Below are positions 16,455 to 28,557 of a DNA stretch of 64,000 bases, piece after piece. The notes below the pieces were generated by a model that saw only the letters and a list, made by a program, of their open reading frames with translations, made no database searches and was not told the DNA's origin. This stretch comes from Mycobacterium sp. MS1601. GTDB lineage: Bacteria > Actinomycetota > Actinomycetes > Mycobacteriales > Mycobacteriaceae. The stretch is taken from NCBI RefSeq assembly GCF_001984215.1, contig NZ_CP019420.1, forward strand, positions 248,001 to 312,000. The letters are read 5' to 3'. A program made the position numbers and the translations under genes. Numbering within the stretch: the stretch's first letter is position 1; each line of letters begins with the position of its first letter.

Positions 16455-17821
16455 CCGACACCGCCGGTTCCGTCGACGCCGGGTCTCGTGCTCGCGGAAC
16501 AACGCCGCTCACCGAACCCGCCGAACGCGTCATCACCCTGGGCGGCCAGGACTGGGAGGAGATCGTCACCGCCGCCCGCGCCGGCGGCGACGCCGGGGAA
16601 CGCATCGTGGTCAACATGGGTCCCCAGCACCCGTCCACCCACGGAGTGCTGCGCCTGATCCTGGAGATCGAAGGCGAAACCGTCACCCAGGCCCGCTGCG
16701 GCATCGGGTACCTGCACACCGGTATCGAGAAGAACCTGGAGTACCGCACCTGGACCCAGGGCGTCACCTTCGTCACCCGCATGGACTACCTGTCACCGTT
16801 CTTCAACGAAACCGCCTACTGCCTGGGCGTCGAACACCTGCTCGGTGTCACCGACGACATCCCCGAACGCGCCTCGGTGATCCGGGTGATGCTGATGGAA
16901 CTCAACCGCATCTCCTCGCATCTGGTGGCCCTGGCCACCGGCGGCATGGAACTGGGCGCCATGTCAGCGATGTTCTACGGCTTCCGCGAACGCGAAGAAA
17001 TCCTCACCGTCTTCGAAGCCATCACCGGCCTACGGATGAACCACGCCTACATCCGCCCCGGCGGCGTGGCCGCCGATCTCCCCGCCGACGGCCTCGACCG
17101 CGTCAAACACCTGCTGGACATCCTGCCCGGCCGGTTGGCGCAGCTGTCGGCCCTGCTGCGGGACAACCCCATCTGGAAAGCCCGCACCGTCGACATCGGC
17201 TACCTCGACCTGACCGGATGCATAGCCCTGGGGATCACCGGCCCGGTACTGCGCTCCACCGGCCTACCCCATGACCTGCGCAAGACAGCGCCCTACTGCG
17301 GATACCAGGACTACGAGTTCGACGTCATCACCGACGACGCCTGCGACTGCTACGGCCGCTATGTGATCCGGGTGGACGAGATGGCCGAATCGCTGCGCAT
17401 CGTGTCCCAGTGTGTCGCGCGGCTCGAAGGCCTGGCCGGGGCCCCGGTGATGATCACCGACAAGAAACTCGCCTGGCCCGCCGACCTGCAACTGGGGCCC
17501 GACGGCCTGGGCAACAGCCCGGATCACATCGCCACCATCATGGGTCGATCCATGGAAGGCCTGATCCACCACTTCAAGATCGTCACCGAGGGTTTCCGGG
17601 TCCCACCGGGACAGGTGTACGTCGCCGTCGAGTCACCGCGCGGCGAGTTGGGCGTGCACATGGTCTCCGACGGCGGCACCCGGCCCTACCGGGTGCACTA
17701 CCGCGACCCGTCGTTCACCAACCTGCAGGCCGTAGCCGCCATGTGCGAAGGCGGCATGGTCGCCGACGTCATCTCCGCGGTGGCCTCCATCGATCCCGTC
17801 ATGGGAGGCGTCGACAGATGA
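16451..17821 (+). CDS. nuoD: NADH-quinone oxidoreductase subunit D
   Basis: A 456-residue 49-kDa-type subunit that forms the quinone-binding cavity with NuoB. The motifs [13 protein letters not shown] (PSTHG at residues 61-65) and [10 protein letters not shown] are present, as is a late [13 protein letters not shown]. An N-terminal extension of about 50 residues precedes the conserved core, slightly longer than in many bacteria. Confidence 0.96.
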   Translation: MTDTAGSVDAGSRARGTTPLTEPAERVITLGGQDWEEIVTAARAGGDAGERIVVNMGPQHPSTHGVLRLILEIEGETVTQARCGIGYLHTGIEKNLEYRTWTQGVTFVTRMDYLSPFFNETAYCLGVEHLLGVTDDIPERASVIRVMLMELNRISSHLVALATGGMELGAMSAMFYGFREREEILTVFEAITGLRMNHAYIRPGGVAADLPADGLDRVKHLLDILPGRLAQLSALLRDNPIWKARTVDIGYLDLTGCIALGITGPVLRSTGLPHDLRKTAPYCGYQDYEFDVITDDACDCYGRYVIRVDEMAESLRIVSQCVARLEGLAGAPVMITDKKLAWPADLQLGPDGLGNSPDHIATIMGRSMEGLIHHFKIVTEGFRVPPGQVYVAVESPRGELGVHMVSDGGTRPYRVHYRDPSFTNLQAVAAMCEGGMVADVISAVASIDPVMGGVDR

Positions 17822-18684
17822 CACTCGTCGATCTCGCGCTGGGTCCGCGCCCCGACGAACCCGGACCGCCCCTGCACGGACCCGCCGCCTACCCCCACGA
17901 CGTCGAGACCCGCCTGGCCGCCGACGCCGCGGCCATCCTGGCTCGCTACCCACAGCCCCGCTCCGCGTTGCTGCCGCTGCTGCATCTGGTGCAGGCCGAA
18001 GACGGGTACGTCACCACCGCAGGCATCCGCTTCTGCGCCGCCCAGCTGAACCTCACCGACGCCGAGGTGTCGGCGGTGGCGACCTTCTACTCGATGTACC
18101 GGCGGACTCCCACCGGAACCTATTTGCTCGGGGTGTGCACCAACACCCTGTGCGCCGTGATGGGCGGCGACGCCATCCTGGCCACCCTCGAGGAGCATCT
18201 CGGCATCGGCCCGGGCGAGACCACAGGTGACGGTGCCATCACCCTGGAACACCTCGAGTGCAACGCCGCCTGCGACTACGCACCCGTCATCATGGTCAAC
18301 TGGCAGTTCTACGACAATCAGACACCCTCCAGCGCAACGGCACTCGCCGATTCACTGCGCAGCGGCACCCCGGCACCGCCCACCCGCGGTACCCCGCTGC
18401 CCACCTTCACCACCACCTGCCGGGTGCTGGCCGGGCTGCCGACGGACCTCGGTGAGGGCACCGGGCCCGGCCCGGCCACGCTGGCCGGTCTGCGGATCGC
18501 CGACCGCCACGACATGACGGCACCGCCGGACACCGGTCCCGCCACCGAGCCGTCGTCGAGCGCCGACGCCCCCGAGCCGGAGGCCGTCGAATCCGTGCGC
18601 GACGAACCGGCCCCCGCACCGTCAGCGACGGTGCCTGCCGAGCCGGGCACCGAGGAAACCGACCCGTCCACCACGGGAGACTGA
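17818..18684 (+). CDS. nuoE: NADH-quinone oxidoreductase subunit E with long acidic tail
   Basis: The 24-kDa subunit of the NADH module. The [2Fe-2S] cluster N1a ligands are C107, C112, C148 and C152. The core ends near residue 200; after it comes a tail of roughly 85 residues rich in Pro, Ala, Glu and Thr, giving 288 residues in total where many bacterial NuoE have about 160-180. The tail looks disordered and is of the mycobacterial kind. ATG 17818 overlaps the nuoD stop. Confidence 0.95.
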   Translation: MTLVDLALGPRPDEPGPPLHGPAAYPHDVETRLAADAAAILARYPQPRSALLPLLHLVQAEDGYVTTAGIRFCAAQLNLTDAEVSAVATFYSMYRRTPTGTYLLGVCTNTLCAVMGGDAILATLEEHLGIGPGETTGDGAITLEHLECNAACDYAPVIMVNWQFYDNQTPSSATALADSLRSGTPAPPTRGTPLPTFTTTCRVLAGLPTDLGEGTGPGPATLAGLRIADRHDMTAPPDTGPATEPSSSADAPEPEAVESVRDEPAPAPSATVPAEPGTEETDPSTTGD

Positions 18685-20004
18685 ATGAGTGCAACGCCGC
18701 TGACGCCGGTGCTGAGCCGCTTCTGGAACGCCGCGCAACCCTGGACGCTGGACACCTATCACGACCACGACGGATACCAGGCGCTGCGCACCGCGCTGGA
18801 CCTGGCGCCCGACGACGTCATCGCGCTGGTCAAGGATGCCGGGCTGCGGGGACGCGGCGGAGCGGGCTTCCCGACGGGCACCAAATGGTCCTTCATCCCC
18901 CAGGACGGCGCGGCGGGCGCCAAGCCGCACTACCTGGTGATCAACGCCGACGAATCGGAACCCGGTACGTGCAAGGACATCCCGCTGATGATGACCACAC
19001 CGCACTTCCTGGTGGAGGGCGCCATCATCGCCGCGTACGCCATCCGCGCGCGGCACGCGTTCATCTACGTCCGCGGTGAGGTGGTGCCGGTGCTGCGCAG
19101 GCTGCAGCAGGCGGTGGCCGAGGCCTATGCGGCCGGGTACCTGGGCACCGACATCCTGGGCTCCGGGTTCGATCTGGACCTGATCGTGCACGCCGGGGCC
19201 GGGGCCTACATCTGCGGTGAGGAGACCGCGTTGCTGGACTCCCTGGAAGGCCGTCGCGGCCAACCCCGTTTGCGCCCACCGTTTCCCGCAGTCGCCGGCC
19301 TGTATGCCTGCCCCACCGTGGTCAACAACGTCGAGTCCATCTCCTCGGTGCCGCCGATCCTGCGCCGCGGCGTGGACTGGTTCAAATCCATGGGCTCGGA
19401 GAAGTCCCCGGGCTTCACGCTGTACTCGCTGTCGGGACACGTCACCACACCCGGGCAGTACGAGGCACCGCTGGGCATCACCCTGCGCGAGCTACTCGAG
19501 TACGCCGGCGGTGTACGCGCCGGCCACGAGTTGAAGTTCTGGACCCCGGGCGGGTCGTCGACCCCGTTGCTGACCGCCGACCATCTCGACGTGCCACTGG
19601 ATTACGAGGGTGTGGCCAAAGCGGGGTCGATGCTGGGCACCAAAGCTCTGCAGATCTTCGACGAGACCACCTGTGTAGTGCGCGCCGTGCGCCGCTGGAT
19701 CCAGTTCTACGCCCACGAATCGTGCGGCAAATGCACGCCGTGTCGTGAAGGCACCTACTGGCTGGCGCAGGTCTACGAACGGTTGGAGACCGGTCGCGGC
19801 GCGCGGGAGGACATCGACAAGCTGCTCGACATCGCCGACACCATCCTCGGCAAGTCGTTCTGTGCACTCGGTGACGGCGCCGCCTCACCGATCATCTCGT
19901 CCATCAAGCATTTCCGCGACGAGTACGAGGCCCACCTGGGCGGTGGGTGTCCCTTCGACCCCGCTGCCTCCACACTGTTCGCCGCCGAGGAGGTGCCCGC
20001 GTGA
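18685..20004 (+). CDS. nuoF: NADH-quinone oxidoreductase subunit F (NADH/FMN)
   Basis: The 439-residue 51-kDa subunit that binds NADH and [19 protein letters not shown] is the glycine-rich nucleotide site, and [19 protein letters not shown] is a further family motif. The [4Fe-4S] N3 ligands are C347, C350, C353 ([12 protein letters not shown]) and C393 (FCALGDGA). It starts immediately after the nuoE stop and overlaps nuoG. Confidence 0.96.
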   Translation: MSATPLTPVLSRFWNAAQPWTLDTYHDHDGYQALRTALDLAPDDVIALVKDAGLRGRGGAGFPTGTKWSFIPQDGAAGAKPHYLVINADESEPGTCKDIPLMMTTPHFLVEGAIIAAYAIRARHAFIYVRGEVVPVLRRLQQAVAEAYAAGYLGTDILGSGFDLDLIVHAGAGAYICGEETALLDSLEGRRGQPRLRPPFPAVAGLYACPTVVNNVESISSVPPILRRGVDWFKSMGSEKSPGFTLYSLSGHVTTPGQYEAPLGITLRELLEYAGGVRAGHELKFWTPGGSSTPLLTADHLDVPLDYEGVAKAGSMLGTKALQIFDETTCVVRAVRRWIQFYAHESCGKCTPCREGTYWLAQVYERLETGRGAREDIDKLLDIADTILGKSFCALGDGAASPIISSIKHFRDEYEAHLGGGCPFDPAASTLFAAEEVPA

Positions 20005-22376
20005 CCGTCACCGAACCGGAGCGCCAGACCCCTACCGTCGAGATGGTGTCGCTGACCATCGACGACACGCCCATCTCGGTACCCAAGGGCACCTTGGTGA
20101 TTCGCGCTGCCGAACTGCTCGGGGTGCAGATCCCACGGTTCTGCGACCACCCCCTGCTCGACCCGGTGGGCGCCTGCCGGCAGTGCCTGGTCGAGGTCGA
20201 AGGCCAACGCAAACCCATGGCGTCATGTACCACCACGGTGTCCCCCGACATGGTGGTGCGCACCCAGCTCACCAGCCCCGCCGCCGACAAGGCGCAGCAC
20301 GGCGTGATGGAACTGCTGCTGATCAACCACCCACTGGACTGTCCGGTCTGCGACAAGGGCGGCGAATGCCCGCTACAGAACCAGGCGATGTCCCACGGCC
20401 GGGAGGAAACGCGCTTCACCGACGTCAAACGCACCTTCCCCAAGCCGATCAACCTGTCAACCCAGGTGCTGCTGGACCGCGAACGCTGCGTGCTCTGCGC
20501 CCGCTGCACCCGCTTCTCCACCCAGATCGCCGGCGACCCGTTCATCGACCTGCTCGAACGCGGCGCCCTCCAGCAGGTCGGCATCGCCACCGGTGAGGCC
20601 TTCGATTCGTACTTCTCCGGCAACACCGTCCAGATTTGCCCCGTGGGCGCGCTGACCGGGACCGCCTACCGCTTCCGGGCCCGGCCCTTCGACCTGGTGT
20701 CCACCCCCAGTGTGTGCGAACACTGCGCCTCGGGCTGCGCGCAGCGCACCGACCACCGCCGCGGCACCGTGCTGCGCCGACTGGCCGGCGACGATCCCGA
20801 CGTCAACGAAGAATGGAACTGCGACAAGGGCCGCTGGGCCTTCACCTATCCCCGGGTGGGTGATCGCATCCTGACACCCCTGATCCGGGAGAACGGTGCG
20901 CTGCGACCGGCCTCGTGGTCGGAGGCCATCACCACCGCAGCCTTCGGCCTGGCGTCGGCCGCCGGACAGACCGGTGTCCTGGTGGGCGGTCGCGTCACGG
21001 TCGAGGACGCCTACGCGTACGCGAAGTTCGCCCGAATGGTGTTGGGCACCAACGACATCGACATGCGAGCACGCGCACACTCCGACGAGGAGGCGCAGTT
21101 CCTCGCCGCGCACGTGGCCGGCCACGCGATGGGTGTCACCTACGCCGACCTCGAGACCGCTCCTGCGGTGGTGCTGGCCGGCTTCGATCCCGAGGAGGAA
21201 TCCCCGATCGTCTTCCTGCGCTTGCGCAAGGCGGTCCGCAAGAAAGGCCTGCGGGTGGTGGCGCTGGCGCCGTTCCTGAGCCGGGGCCTGGACAAACTGA
21301 GTGCCGAGCTGGTGATGACCGCACCCGGCAGCGAGGCCGAGGCACTGTCGGAACTCGAGGTGCCCGCCGGGACCATCGTAGTGGTCGGCGAGCGTCTGGC
21401 CACGGTGCCGGGCGGATTCTCCTCGGCCTGCCGGCTGGCTGCCCGCAGCGGCGCCCGGCTGGCCTGGATTCCGCGCCGCGCCGGGGAGCGCGGTGCCGTG
21501 GAGGCGGGCTGTCTGCCGAACCTGCTGCCCGGCGGCCGGTCGGTCTCCGACGCCGATGCGCGCGGATGGCTGGAGCGTGCATGGAACGTCGACCGGCTGC
21601 CCGCCGCTGCGGGCCGCGACACCGCCGCCATCGTGGCGGCCGCGCAGGCCGGCGAGCTGGCCGCGCTGGTGGTCGGCGGTGTCGAGCCGGCCGACCTGCC
21701 CGATCCCGAAGCCGCTCGCCTCGCCCTGGAGAACACCCCGTTCGTGGTGAGCCTCGAACTGCGCGAGAGCGCCGTCACCGCGTTGGCCGACGTGGTGTTC
21801 CCGGTGGCGCCGACCACCGAGAAGTCCGGTTCCTTTGCCAGCTGGGAAGGTCGGGTCCGTTCGTTCGGTCCGGCCCTGTCCACCAACGCCGCCTCCGATC
21901 TGCGGGTGTTGCAAACCCTGGCCGACGAGCTCGGCGTTGATCTCGGTTTCCACTCCGCTGCCGCGGCCCGCGACGACCTGGCGCGCCTCGGTGTGTGGGG
22001 CGGCCGGGCGCCGGCGTCGCCCGACGTCGCGTCCGCGGCACCGCCCACCCCGCAGCCCGGCGAGGCGGTGCTGGCCACCTGGCGGATGTTGTTGGACGCC
22101 GGGCGGTTACAGGACGGTGAACCGCACCTGGCGGGTACCGCCCGGCCGCCGGTGGTGCGCCTGTCTGCGGCCACCGCCGCCGAGATCGGCGCGGCCGCCG
22201 GAGATCTGGTGCGGGTGGGTACCGCCCGTGGATCGCTCAGTCTGCCGCTGGTGGTGACGGAGATGCCCGAGCGGGTGGTGTGGGTTCCGATGAACGCACC
22301 GGGCAGCCCGGTGTATCAGCTTCTGGGTGTCGGCGCCGGTGCTGTGGTGACGATCGCGCGAGGAGACATCTCATGA
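20001..22376 (+). CDS. nuoG: NADH-quinone oxidoreductase subunit G
   Basis: The 791-residue 75-kDa-type subunit. The N-terminal ferredoxin domain has C48, C59, C62 and C76 (N1b). It is followed by the HxxxCxxCxxxxxC loop ([15 protein letters not shown]) and the [10 protein letters not shown] ligands (N5/N4). A fourth set, C239, C242, C246 and C274 with the CxxCxxxC-x27-C spacing, should hold the extra cluster N7. The C-terminal part is molybdopterin-oxidoreductase-like and less conserved. GTG 20001 overlaps the nuoF stop; an upstream extension would intrude into nuoF. Confidence 0.95.
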   Translation: MTVTEPERQTPTVEMVSLTIDDTPISVPKGTLVIRAAELLGVQIPRFCDHPLLDPVGACRQCLVEVEGQRKPMASCTTTVSPDMVVRTQLTSPAADKAQHGVMELLLINHPLDCPVCDKGGECPLQNQAMSHGREETRFTDVKRTFPKPINLSTQVLLDRERCVLCARCTRFSTQIAGDPFIDLLERGALQQVGIATGEAFDSYFSGNTVQICPVGALTGTAYRFRARPFDLVSTPSVCEHCASGCAQRTDHRRGTVLRRLAGDDPDVNEEWNCDKGRWAFTYPRVGDRILTPLIRENGALRPASWSEAITTAAFGLASAAGQTGVLVGGRVTVEDAYAYAKFARMVLGTNDIDMRARAHSDEEAQFLAAHVAGHAMGVTYADLETAPAVVLAGFDPEEESPIVFLRLRKAVRKKGLRVVALAPFLSRGLDKLSAELVMTAPGSEAEALSELEVPAGTIVVVGERLATVPGGFSSACRLAARSGARLAWIPRRAGERGAVEAGCLPNLLPGGRSVSDADARGWLERAWNVDRLPAAAGRDTAAIVAAAQAGELAALVVGGVEPADLPDPEAARLALENTPFVVSLELRESAVTALADVVFPVAPTTEKSGSFASWEGRVRSFGPALSTNAASDLRVLQTLADELGVDLGFHSAAAARDDLARLGVWGGRAPASPDVASAAPPTPQPGEAVLATWRMLLDAGRLQDGEPHLAGTARPPVVRLSAATAAEIGAAAGDLVRVGTARGSLSLPLVVTEMPERVVWVPMNAPGSPVYQLLGVGAGAVVTIARGDIS

Positions 22377-23599
22377 GTCATCCCGATCTGAGTGCGTTCG
22401 GTCAGGATCCCTGGTGGTTGATGCTGGGCAAGGCGCTGGCCATCTTCGTGTTCCTACTGCTGACGGTGCTGGTGGCCATTCTGGCGGAACGAAAGATCTT
22501 GGGCCGCATGCAGATGCGCTTCGGCCCGAACCGGGTGGGCCCGTTCGGTTTGCTGCAGAGCCTGGCCGACGGGGTGAAACTCGCCCTCAAGGAGGGTTTG
22601 GTGCCGGCGGGTGTGGACAAGCCGATCTATCTGATGGCGCCGGTGATCGCCGTGATCCCCGCGATCATGGCCTTTGCCGTGATCCCGCTGGGTCCGATGG
22701 TGTCGGTGTTCGGTCACCCCACGCCCCTGCAGCTGACCGACCTGCCGGTGGCCGTGCTCTACGTGCTGGCGGTGACGTCGGTGGGGGTGTACGGAATTGT
22801 GTTGGCCGGGTGGGCATCCGGGTCCACCTATCCTCTGCTGGGCGGGTTGCGGTCCTCGGCGCAGGTGGTGTCCTACGAGATCGCGATGGCGTTGTCGTTT
22901 GTGGCGGTGTTCCTCTACGCCGGCACCATGTCCACCTCGGGCATCGTCGCTGCCCAGGCCCAGACCTGGTTCGTGGTCCTGCTGCTGCCCTCGTTCCTGG
23001 TGTATGTCACCGCGATGGTCGGTGAGACCAACCGCGCCCCGTTCGATCTGCCCGAAGCCGAGGGCGAGTTGGTGGGCGGCTTCCACACCGAGTACTCCTC
23101 GCTGAAATTCGCCATGTTCATGCTCGCGGAGTACGTGAACATGACCACGGTCTCCGCGCTGGCGACCACCATGTTCCTGGGCGGGTGGCAGGCTCCGTGG
23201 CCGCTGAGCATGATCGACGGGGCGAATTCCGGGTGGTGGCCGGTGCTCTGGTTCGTGGCCAAGGTGTGGGGTTTCCTGTTCCTGTACATGTGGTTGCGGG
23301 CCACGCTGCCGCGGCTGCGCTACGACCAGTTCATGGCCCTGGGATGGAAACTGCTGATCCCGCTCTCCCTGGCCTGGATCGCCACCGTGGCCATCACCCA
23401 CCAGGTCCGCAGCAACGGAGCGCCGCCCTGGGTGACCGCCGTGGTCTACCTCGGCTTCCTGATGGCGGCCCTGTCCGTCGTGGTGCTCTGGAGCTCCCGG
23501 CGGCGCCGGCGCATCCGAGCAGCCCTCCCACCCACACCCACCGACGAGAGCCCCTTCCCGGTGCCGCCGATACCCCGCAAGGAGACCACCCATGCCTAA
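22373..23599 (+). CDS. nuoH: NADH-quinone oxidoreductase subunit H
   Basis: The 408-residue eight-helix membrane subunit that joins the two arms. [23 protein letters not shown] and [19 protein letters not shown], the charged quinone-side loops, are intact. The C-terminal tail after residue 380 is basic and proline-rich. It overlaps nuoG by 4 bp and nuoI by 8 bp. Confidence 0.96.
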   Translation: MSHPDLSAFGQDPWWLMLGKALAIFVFLLLTVLVAILAERKILGRMQMRFGPNRVGPFGLLQSLADGVKLALKEGLVPAGVDKPIYLMAPVIAVIPAIMAFAVIPLGPMVSVFGHPTPLQLTDLPVAVLYVLAVTSVGVYGIVLAGWASGSTYPLLGGLRSSAQVVSYEIAMALSFVAVFLYAGTMSTSGIVAAQAQTWFVVLLLPSFLVYVTAMVGETNRAPFDLPEAEGELVGGFHTEYSSLKFAMFMLAEYVNMTTVSALATTMFLGGWQAPWPLSMIDGANSGWWPVLWFVAKVWGFLFLYMWLRATLPRLRYDQFMALGWKLLIPLSLAWIATVAITHQVRSNGAPPWVTAVVYLGFLMAALSVVVLWSSRRRRRIRAALPPTPTDESPFPVPPIPRKETTHA

Positions 23600-24095
23600 A
23601 TTCCTCGACGGCGTATCGGGTTTCGGGGTGACGTTCTCCTCGATGTTCACCAAGCCGATGACTCAGCAGTATCCCGATACCGACAAGGCCACCGAGCCCC
23701 GCTACCACGGCCGCCACCAACTCAATCGGTACGCCGACGGTCTGGAGAAGTGCATCGGCTGCGAACTGTGCGCCTGGGCCTGCCCGGCGGACGCCATCTA
23801 CGTCGAAGGCGCCGACAACACCGCCGAGGAACGGTTCTCCCCCGGGGAACGCTACGGGCGGGTGTACCAGATCAATTACCTGCGCTGCATCGGCTGCGGG
23901 CTGTGCATCGAGGCCTGCCCCACCCGGGCTCTCACCATGACCAACGACTACGAGATGGCCGATGACAACCGCGCCGACCTCATCTACGGCAAAGACAAGC
24001 TGCTGGCCCCGCTGCAGGACGGGATGCAGCCACCGCCGCACGCGATGGCCGAGGGCGCCACGGACGACGACTACTACCTGGGTCGCGTGAAATGA
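23592..24095 (+). CDS. nuoI: NADH-quinone oxidoreductase subunit I
   Basis: A 167-residue ferredoxin-type subunit carrying clusters N6a and N6b. The two ligand sets are C54/C57/C60/C64 ([12 protein letters not shown]) and C99/C102/C105/C109 ([12 protein letters not shown]). It is shorter than the M. tuberculosis protein at the C-terminus, but the core is complete. It ends in an ATGA overlap with nuoJ. Confidence 0.95.
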   Translation: MPKFLDGVSGFGVTFSSMFTKPMTQQYPDTDKATEPRYHGRHQLNRYADGLEKCIGCELCAWACPADAIYVEGADNTAEERFSPGERYGRVYQINYLRCIGCGLCIEACPTRALTMTNDYEMADDNRADLIYGKDKLLAPLQDGMQPPPHAMAEGATDDDYYLGRVK

Positions 24096-24820
24096 CGTCC
24101 ACAGCCGAAGCCGTCGCCTTCTGGATCCTGGGCGCCATCGCGGTGGCCGGCGCGGTGGGTGTGGTGGCCGCCCCGAAGGCGGTGTACTCCGCGATCTTCC
24201 TGGCGTCCACCATGATCGCGCTGGCGATGCTCTACGTGGCCCAGGACGCCCTGTTCCTCGGGGTGGTGCAGGTGGTGGTCTACACGGGCGCGGTGATGAT
24301 GCTGTTCCTGTTCGTCCTGATGCTGATCGGCGTGGACTCGTCGGAGTCGCTGGTGGAAACCCTACGTGGCCAACGCATCGCCGCACTGGTATCCGGTGTC
24401 GGCTTCGGCATGCTGCTGATCGCCGGCATCGGGTCGGTGTCGACCACCCTGGCCGGCGGCGGCGGATTCGCCGGTCTGGCGCAGGCCAACGCCGGCGGCA
24501 ACGTCGAGGGCCTGGCGGCCCTGATCTTCACCAAGTACCTGTGGGCGTTCGAGATCACCAGCGCCCTGTTGATCACCGCAGCGCTGGGAGCAATGGTGCT
24601 GGCGCACCGTGAGCGGTTCGAGCGACGGAAAACACAGCGCGAGTTGGCGATCGAGCGGTTCAGGCCCGGTGGACACCCCACCACGCTGCCGAGTTCGGGG
24701 GTGTATGCCCGGCACAATGCGGTCGACGTGCCGGCGCGGCTACCCGACGGTTCGAGCTCGATGCTGTCGGTCAGCGCCATCCTGAACCCGCGTTCCCCCG
24801 ACGAGGACGACCTCCGGTGA
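24092..24820 (+). CDS. nuoJ: NADH-quinone oxidoreductase subunit J
   Basis: A 242-residue membrane subunit with five predicted helices in the first 175 residues, including the [19 protein letters not shown] helix that contains the pi-bulge region. A hydrophilic tail follows. It overlaps nuoI and nuoK. Confidence 0.94.
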   Translation: MTSTAEAVAFWILGAIAVAGAVGVVAAPKAVYSAIFLASTMIALAMLYVAQDALFLGVVQVVVYTGAVMMLFLFVLMLIGVDSSESLVETLRGQRIAALVSGVGFGMLLIAGIGSVSTTLAGGGGFAGLAQANAGGNVEGLAALIFTKYLWAFEITSALLITAALGAMVLAHRERFERRKTQRELAIERFRPGGHPTTLPSSGVYARHNAVDVPARLPDGSSSMLSVSAILNPRSPDEDDLR

Positions 24821-25116
24821 ACCCCGAGAACTACCTCTACCTGTCGGCACTGCTGTTCACCATCGGCGCTGCCGGAGTCTTGTTGCGGCGCAACGCCATC
24901 GTGATGTTCATGTGTGTGGAGCTGATGCTCAACGCGTGCAATCTGGCGTTCGTCACCTTTTCCCGGATGCACGGACAACTCGACGGCCAGGTGGTCGCCT
25001 TCTTCACCATGGTGGTCGCCGCCTGCGAGGTGGTGGTCGGGCTGGCCATCATCATGACCATCTACCGCACCCGCCACTCCGCCAATGTCGACGACGCGAA
25101 CCTCTTGAGGGGCTGA
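24817..25116 (+). CDS. nuoK: NADH-quinone oxidoreductase subunit K
   Basis: A 99-residue three-helix subunit with the conserved membrane glutamates, one in [15 protein letters not shown] and one in [12 protein letters not shown], that take part in proton translocation. The GTG start at 24817 overlaps nuoJ. Confidence 0.95.
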   Translation: MNPENYLYLSALLFTIGAAGVLLRRNAIVMFMCVELMLNACNLAFVTFSRMHGQLDGQVVAFFTMVVAACEVVVGLAIIMTIYRTRHSANVDDANLLRG

Positions 25117-25123
25117 GGCACCG

Positions 25124-27001
25124 ATGGACCTGCTGTGGTTGATCCTGGCGCCGTTGGCCGGCGCCGCGGTGCTGCTGCTCGGCGGGCGCGCCACCAACAG
25201 CTGGGGGCACCTGCTGGGATGTGCCACCATGGCGGCCGCCTTCGGCTGGGCGGTGGTGCAGTTCGTGACGCTGCTCGCGCGGGCGCCGCAGGACCGGGTG
25301 ATCCACCAGGTGCTGTTCTCCTGGCTACCGGTCGCGGGGCTGCAGCTGGACTTCGGCCTGCAACTCGACGCGCTGAGTGTGTGTTTCGTGCTGCTCATCA
25401 CCGGGGTCGGCCTGCTCATCCACGTCTACTCCGTCGGCTACATGGCCCACGACCCCGACCGCCGACGATTTTTTGCCTACCTGAACCTCTTCGTCGCCGC
25501 CATGCTGCTGCTGGTGCTGGCCGACAACTTCCTCGGCCTGTACCTGGGCTGGGAAGGGGTGGGCCTGGCCTCCTACCTGCTGATCGGGTTCTGGTCGCAC
25601 AAACCGTCGGCAGCGACCGCGGCCAAAAAGGCCTTCGTGGTTAACCGCGTCGGCGACATCGGCCTGGCGGTGGCGCTGATGGTGATGTGGGCCGATGCCG
25701 GCACCCTGTCCTACGCCGGAGTGTTCAACGCAGTACCCGGACTCTCCGATGGCACCGTCACCGCGATCGGATTGCTGCTGTTGTTGGCGGCCTGCGGGAA
25801 GTCGGCGCAGTTCCCGTTGCAGTCGTGGCTCGGTGATGCGATGGAGGGCCCCACCCCGGTCTCGGCGCTCATCCACGCCGCCACCATGGTGACCGCGGGG
25901 GTCTACCTGATCGTGCGCTGCGGCCCGATCTACGACGCCGCCCCCATCGCCCAGGCCGCGGTGGTGACCATCGGCGCGATCACCCTGGTGTTCGGCGCCG
26001 TCATCGGCTGCGCCAAAGACGACATCAAGAAGGCCCTGGCGGCGTCCACCATGTCGCAGATCGGCTACATGGTGCTCGCCGCAGGCCTGGGACCGGCCGG
26101 CTATGCCATCGCGATCATGCACCTGCTGACGCACGGATTCTTCAAGGCCGGACTGTTCCTGGGGGCCGGCTCGGTGATGCACGCCATGGGCGACGAGACC
26201 GACATGCGCCGCTACGGCGGACTGCAGACGTACATGCCGGTCACCTTCGTGACCTTCGGCCTGGGTTACCTCGCGATCATCGGCGTGCCCCCGCTGGCCG
26301 GCTTCTTCTCCAAGGACGCCATCATCGAGATCGCCTTCGCCGCAGGTGGACTCAAGGGTGCGCTGTTGGGCGGGGCCACCCTGCTGGGGGCGGGTATCAC
26401 CGCCTTCTACATGACGCGGGTCATGCTCTTGACGTTCTTCGGACAGAAGCGTTGGCACGCGCAAGCGCATCCGCACGAATCCCCCGCCGTGATGACCGCA
26501 CCCATGGTGGTGCTGGCCCTGGGTTCGGTCGGGGCGGGCGCCGCACTGGCCGTCGGCGGCACGCTGTCGACGTTCCTGGAGCCGGTGGTGGGCTCGCATG
26601 AGGCACACCATGTCATCCCGGTCTGGGCCATGACCACCATCACCCTGGTGGTCGTCGCCGCCGGCATCGGCGTCGCCTACCGCAGCTACGCCACGCGCCC
26701 GGTGCCGGAGACCGCGCCGCAGGACGTCTCGGCGCTGACCGTCGCCGCCCGCCGGGATCTCTACGGCGACGCGTTCAACGAGGCGGCGTTCATGCGACCC
26801 GGCCAGCGCCTCACCCACGACCTGGTGTCCGTGGACGACAAGGGCGTCGACGGAGCGGCCGACGGACTTGCCGCGCTGATCGGGGCCGCGTCGCGGCGAA
26901 TGCGCACCGCCCAGACCGGTTTCGCCCGGTCCTATGCGCTGTCCATGCTCGCCGGCGCCGCCCTGGTGCTCGGCGCCGTGCTGGTGGTGAGGGTGTGGTG
27001 A
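25124..27001 (+). CDS. nuoL: NADH-quinone oxidoreductase subunit L
   Basis: The 625-residue antiporter-like subunit and the most distal proton channel. [16 protein letters not shown], the helix-5 Glu motif, and the helix-7 lysine stretch [35 protein letters not shown] are clear. The long lateral helix region at the C-terminus is present. The stop overlaps the nuoM start. Confidence 0.96.
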   Translation: MDLLWLILAPLAGAAVLLLGGRATNSWGHLLGCATMAAAFGWAVVQFVTLLARAPQDRVIHQVLFSWLPVAGLQLDFGLQLDALSVCFVLLITGVGLLIHVYSVGYMAHDPDRRRFFAYLNLFVAAMLLLVLADNFLGLYLGWEGVGLASYLLIGFWSHKPSAATAAKKAFVVNRVGDIGLAVALMVMWADAGTLSYAGVFNAVPGLSDGTVTAIGLLLLLAACGKSAQFPLQSWLGDAMEGPTPVSALIHAATMVTAGVYLIVRCGPIYDAAPIAQAAVVTIGAITLVFGAVIGCAKDDIKKALAASTMSQIGYMVLAAGLGPAGYAIAIMHLLTHGFFKAGLFLGAGSVMHAMGDETDMRRYGGLQTYMPVTFVTFGLGYLAIIGVPPLAGFFSKDAIIEIAFAAGGLKGALLGGATLLGAGITAFYMTRVMLLTFFGQKRWHAQAHPHESPAVMTAPMVVLALGSVGAGAALAVGGTLSTFLEPVVGSHEAHHVIPVWAMTTITLVVVAAGIGVAYRSYATRPVPETAPQDVSALTVAARRDLYGDAFNEAAFMRPGQRLTHDLVSVDDKGVDGAADGLAALIGAASRRMRTAQTGFARSYALSMLAGAALVLGAVLVVRVW

Positions 27002-28557
27002 TGAACATCCCCTGGTTGACCGTGCTGTGGGCCGTCCCCATGGTGGGGGCCGCGCTGATCATCCTGCTGCCCGCCGCGGCCCGGCAGCTGGCCAAGTACC
27101 TGGGTGTGGCGGTGGCGGTGGCGGTGCTCGCGGTGGCGCTGGTGCTCGCGATCGGGTTTGACCCGGCCGGCGCGCAATACCAGTTCGTCGAGGACCACCC
27201 GTGGATCCCGTCGTTCGGCACCGGCTACATCCTGGGTGTCGACGGGATCGCGTTGGCGTTGGTGGTGCTGACGGCGGTCCTGGTTCCGCTGCTGTTGCTG
27301 GCCGGGTGGAACGACACCCCGGACCAGACGGCACTGTCGGGCCGCTCGGCGCACAGTTACGTGGCACTCACCCTGGCCGTCGAAGGCATGGTGCTGATCT
27401 CGCTGGTGGCCCTGGACGTGCTGCTGTTCTACGTGTTCTTCGAGGCCATGCTGATCCCGATGTACTTCCTGATCGGCGGTTTCGGGGGCGCGGGTCGCGG
27501 CAAGGCGGCGGTGAAGTTCCTGCTGTACAACCTCTTCGGCGGCCTGGTGATGCTGGCCGCCGTGGTGGGGCTGTACGTGGTGACGGCCAACAGCCCTGCC
27601 TTCGACGGCGGCACCTTCGACTTCCGCGCCATCGCCGCCGCGGTGTCCTCAGGTGAACTGGCGGTGGATCCGGCCATCCTCAATGCGCTCTTCCTCGGGT
27701 TCATGTTCGCCTTCGCGATCAAGGCCCCGCTGTGGCCGTTCCACCGGTGGCTCCCGGACGCGACCGTGGAGTCCACCCCGGCCACCGCGGTGCTGATGAT
27801 GGCCATCGTCGACAAGGTGGGCACCTTCGGCATGCTGCGCTACTGCCTGCAGCTGTTCCCCGAGCCGTCGACGGTGTTCCGTCCGTTTGTCATCACGCTG
27901 GCGGTCATCGGCATCATCTACGGCGCGATCGTCGCGATCGGTCAGACCGACGTCATGCGGCTCATCGCCTACACGTCCATCAGTCACTTCGGCTTCATCA
28001 TCCTCGGCATCTTCGTGATGACCAGTCAGGGGCAGTCCGGGTCCACCCTGTACATGGTCAATCACGGCATCTCCACCGCTGCCCTGTTCCTGATCGCCGG
28101 GTTCCTGGTCTCGCGCCGCGGCAGCAGGCTCATCGCCTCCTACGGGGGCGTGCAGAAGGTGGCGCCGGTGCTGGCGGGCACCTTTCTGGTCGCCGGTCTG
28201 GCCACTCTGTCACTGCCCGGGCTGGCCCCGTTCATCAGCGAATTCCTGGTCCTCATCGGCACTTTCACCCGCTACCCGGTGCTCGCAGTGCTGGCCTCGG
28301 CTGCCTTGGTGCTTTCCGCGGTCTACATCCTGTGGCTCTACCAGCGCATGATGACCGGGCCCGTCACGGTGGACAGCAAGGGGGTGGGTGATCTGGTGCC
28401 ACGCGAGATCGCCGTGGTCGCGCCGTTGATCGCCCTGCTGCTGGTGCTGGGCGTGTATCCCAAACCGGCGCTGGACATCATCAACCCCGCGGTGCAACAC
28501 ACCCTCACCACCATCGACCAACAGGATCCCGCGATCGCGGAAGGAACGGTGCCGTGA
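27001..28557 (+). CDS. nuoM: NADH-quinone oxidoreductase subunit M
   Basis: A 518-residue antiporter-like subunit. The helix-5 glutamate is in FYVFFEAMLIPMYFLIGGFGG and the lysine/histidine region in IKAPLWPFHRWLPDATVESTP. ATG 27001 is chosen, although GTG 26998 is also in frame. It ends in a GTGA overlap with nuoN. Confidence 0.95.
   Translation: MNIPWLTVLWAVPMVGAALIILLPAAARQLAKYLGVAVAVAVLAVALVLAIGFDPAGAQYQFVEDHPWIPSFGTGYILGVDGIALALVVLTAVLVPLLLLAGWNDTPDQTALSGRSAHSYVALTLAVEGMVLISLVALDVLLFYVFFEAMLIPMYFLIGGFGGAGRGKAAVKFLLYNLFGGLVMLAAVVGLYVVTANSPAFDGGTFDFRAIAAAVSSGELAVDPAILNALFLGFMFAFAIKAPLWPFHRWLPDATVESTPATAVLMMAIVDKVGTFGMLRYCLQLFPEPSTVFRPFVITLAVIGIIYGAIVAIGQTDVMRLIAYTSISHFGFIILGIFVMTSQGQSGSTLYMVNHGISTAALFLIAGFLVSRRGSRLIASYGGVQKVAPVLAGTFLVAGLATLSLPGLAPFISEFLVLIGTFTRYPVLAVLASAALVLSAVYILWLYQRMMTGPVTVDSKGVGDLVPREIAVVAPLIALLLVLGVYPKPALDIINPAVQHTLTTIDQQDPAIAEGTVP

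Noticed and set aside
20457..21953. 498-codon open frame opposite nuoG
   Set aside because: nuoG carries all expected cluster ligands; the antisense frame shows only shadow composition.
25325..26818. 497-codon open frame opposite nuoL
   Set aside because: nuoL is unmistakable on the plus strand; the antisense product is rich in Gly, His, Gln and Asp and has no recognisable domain.
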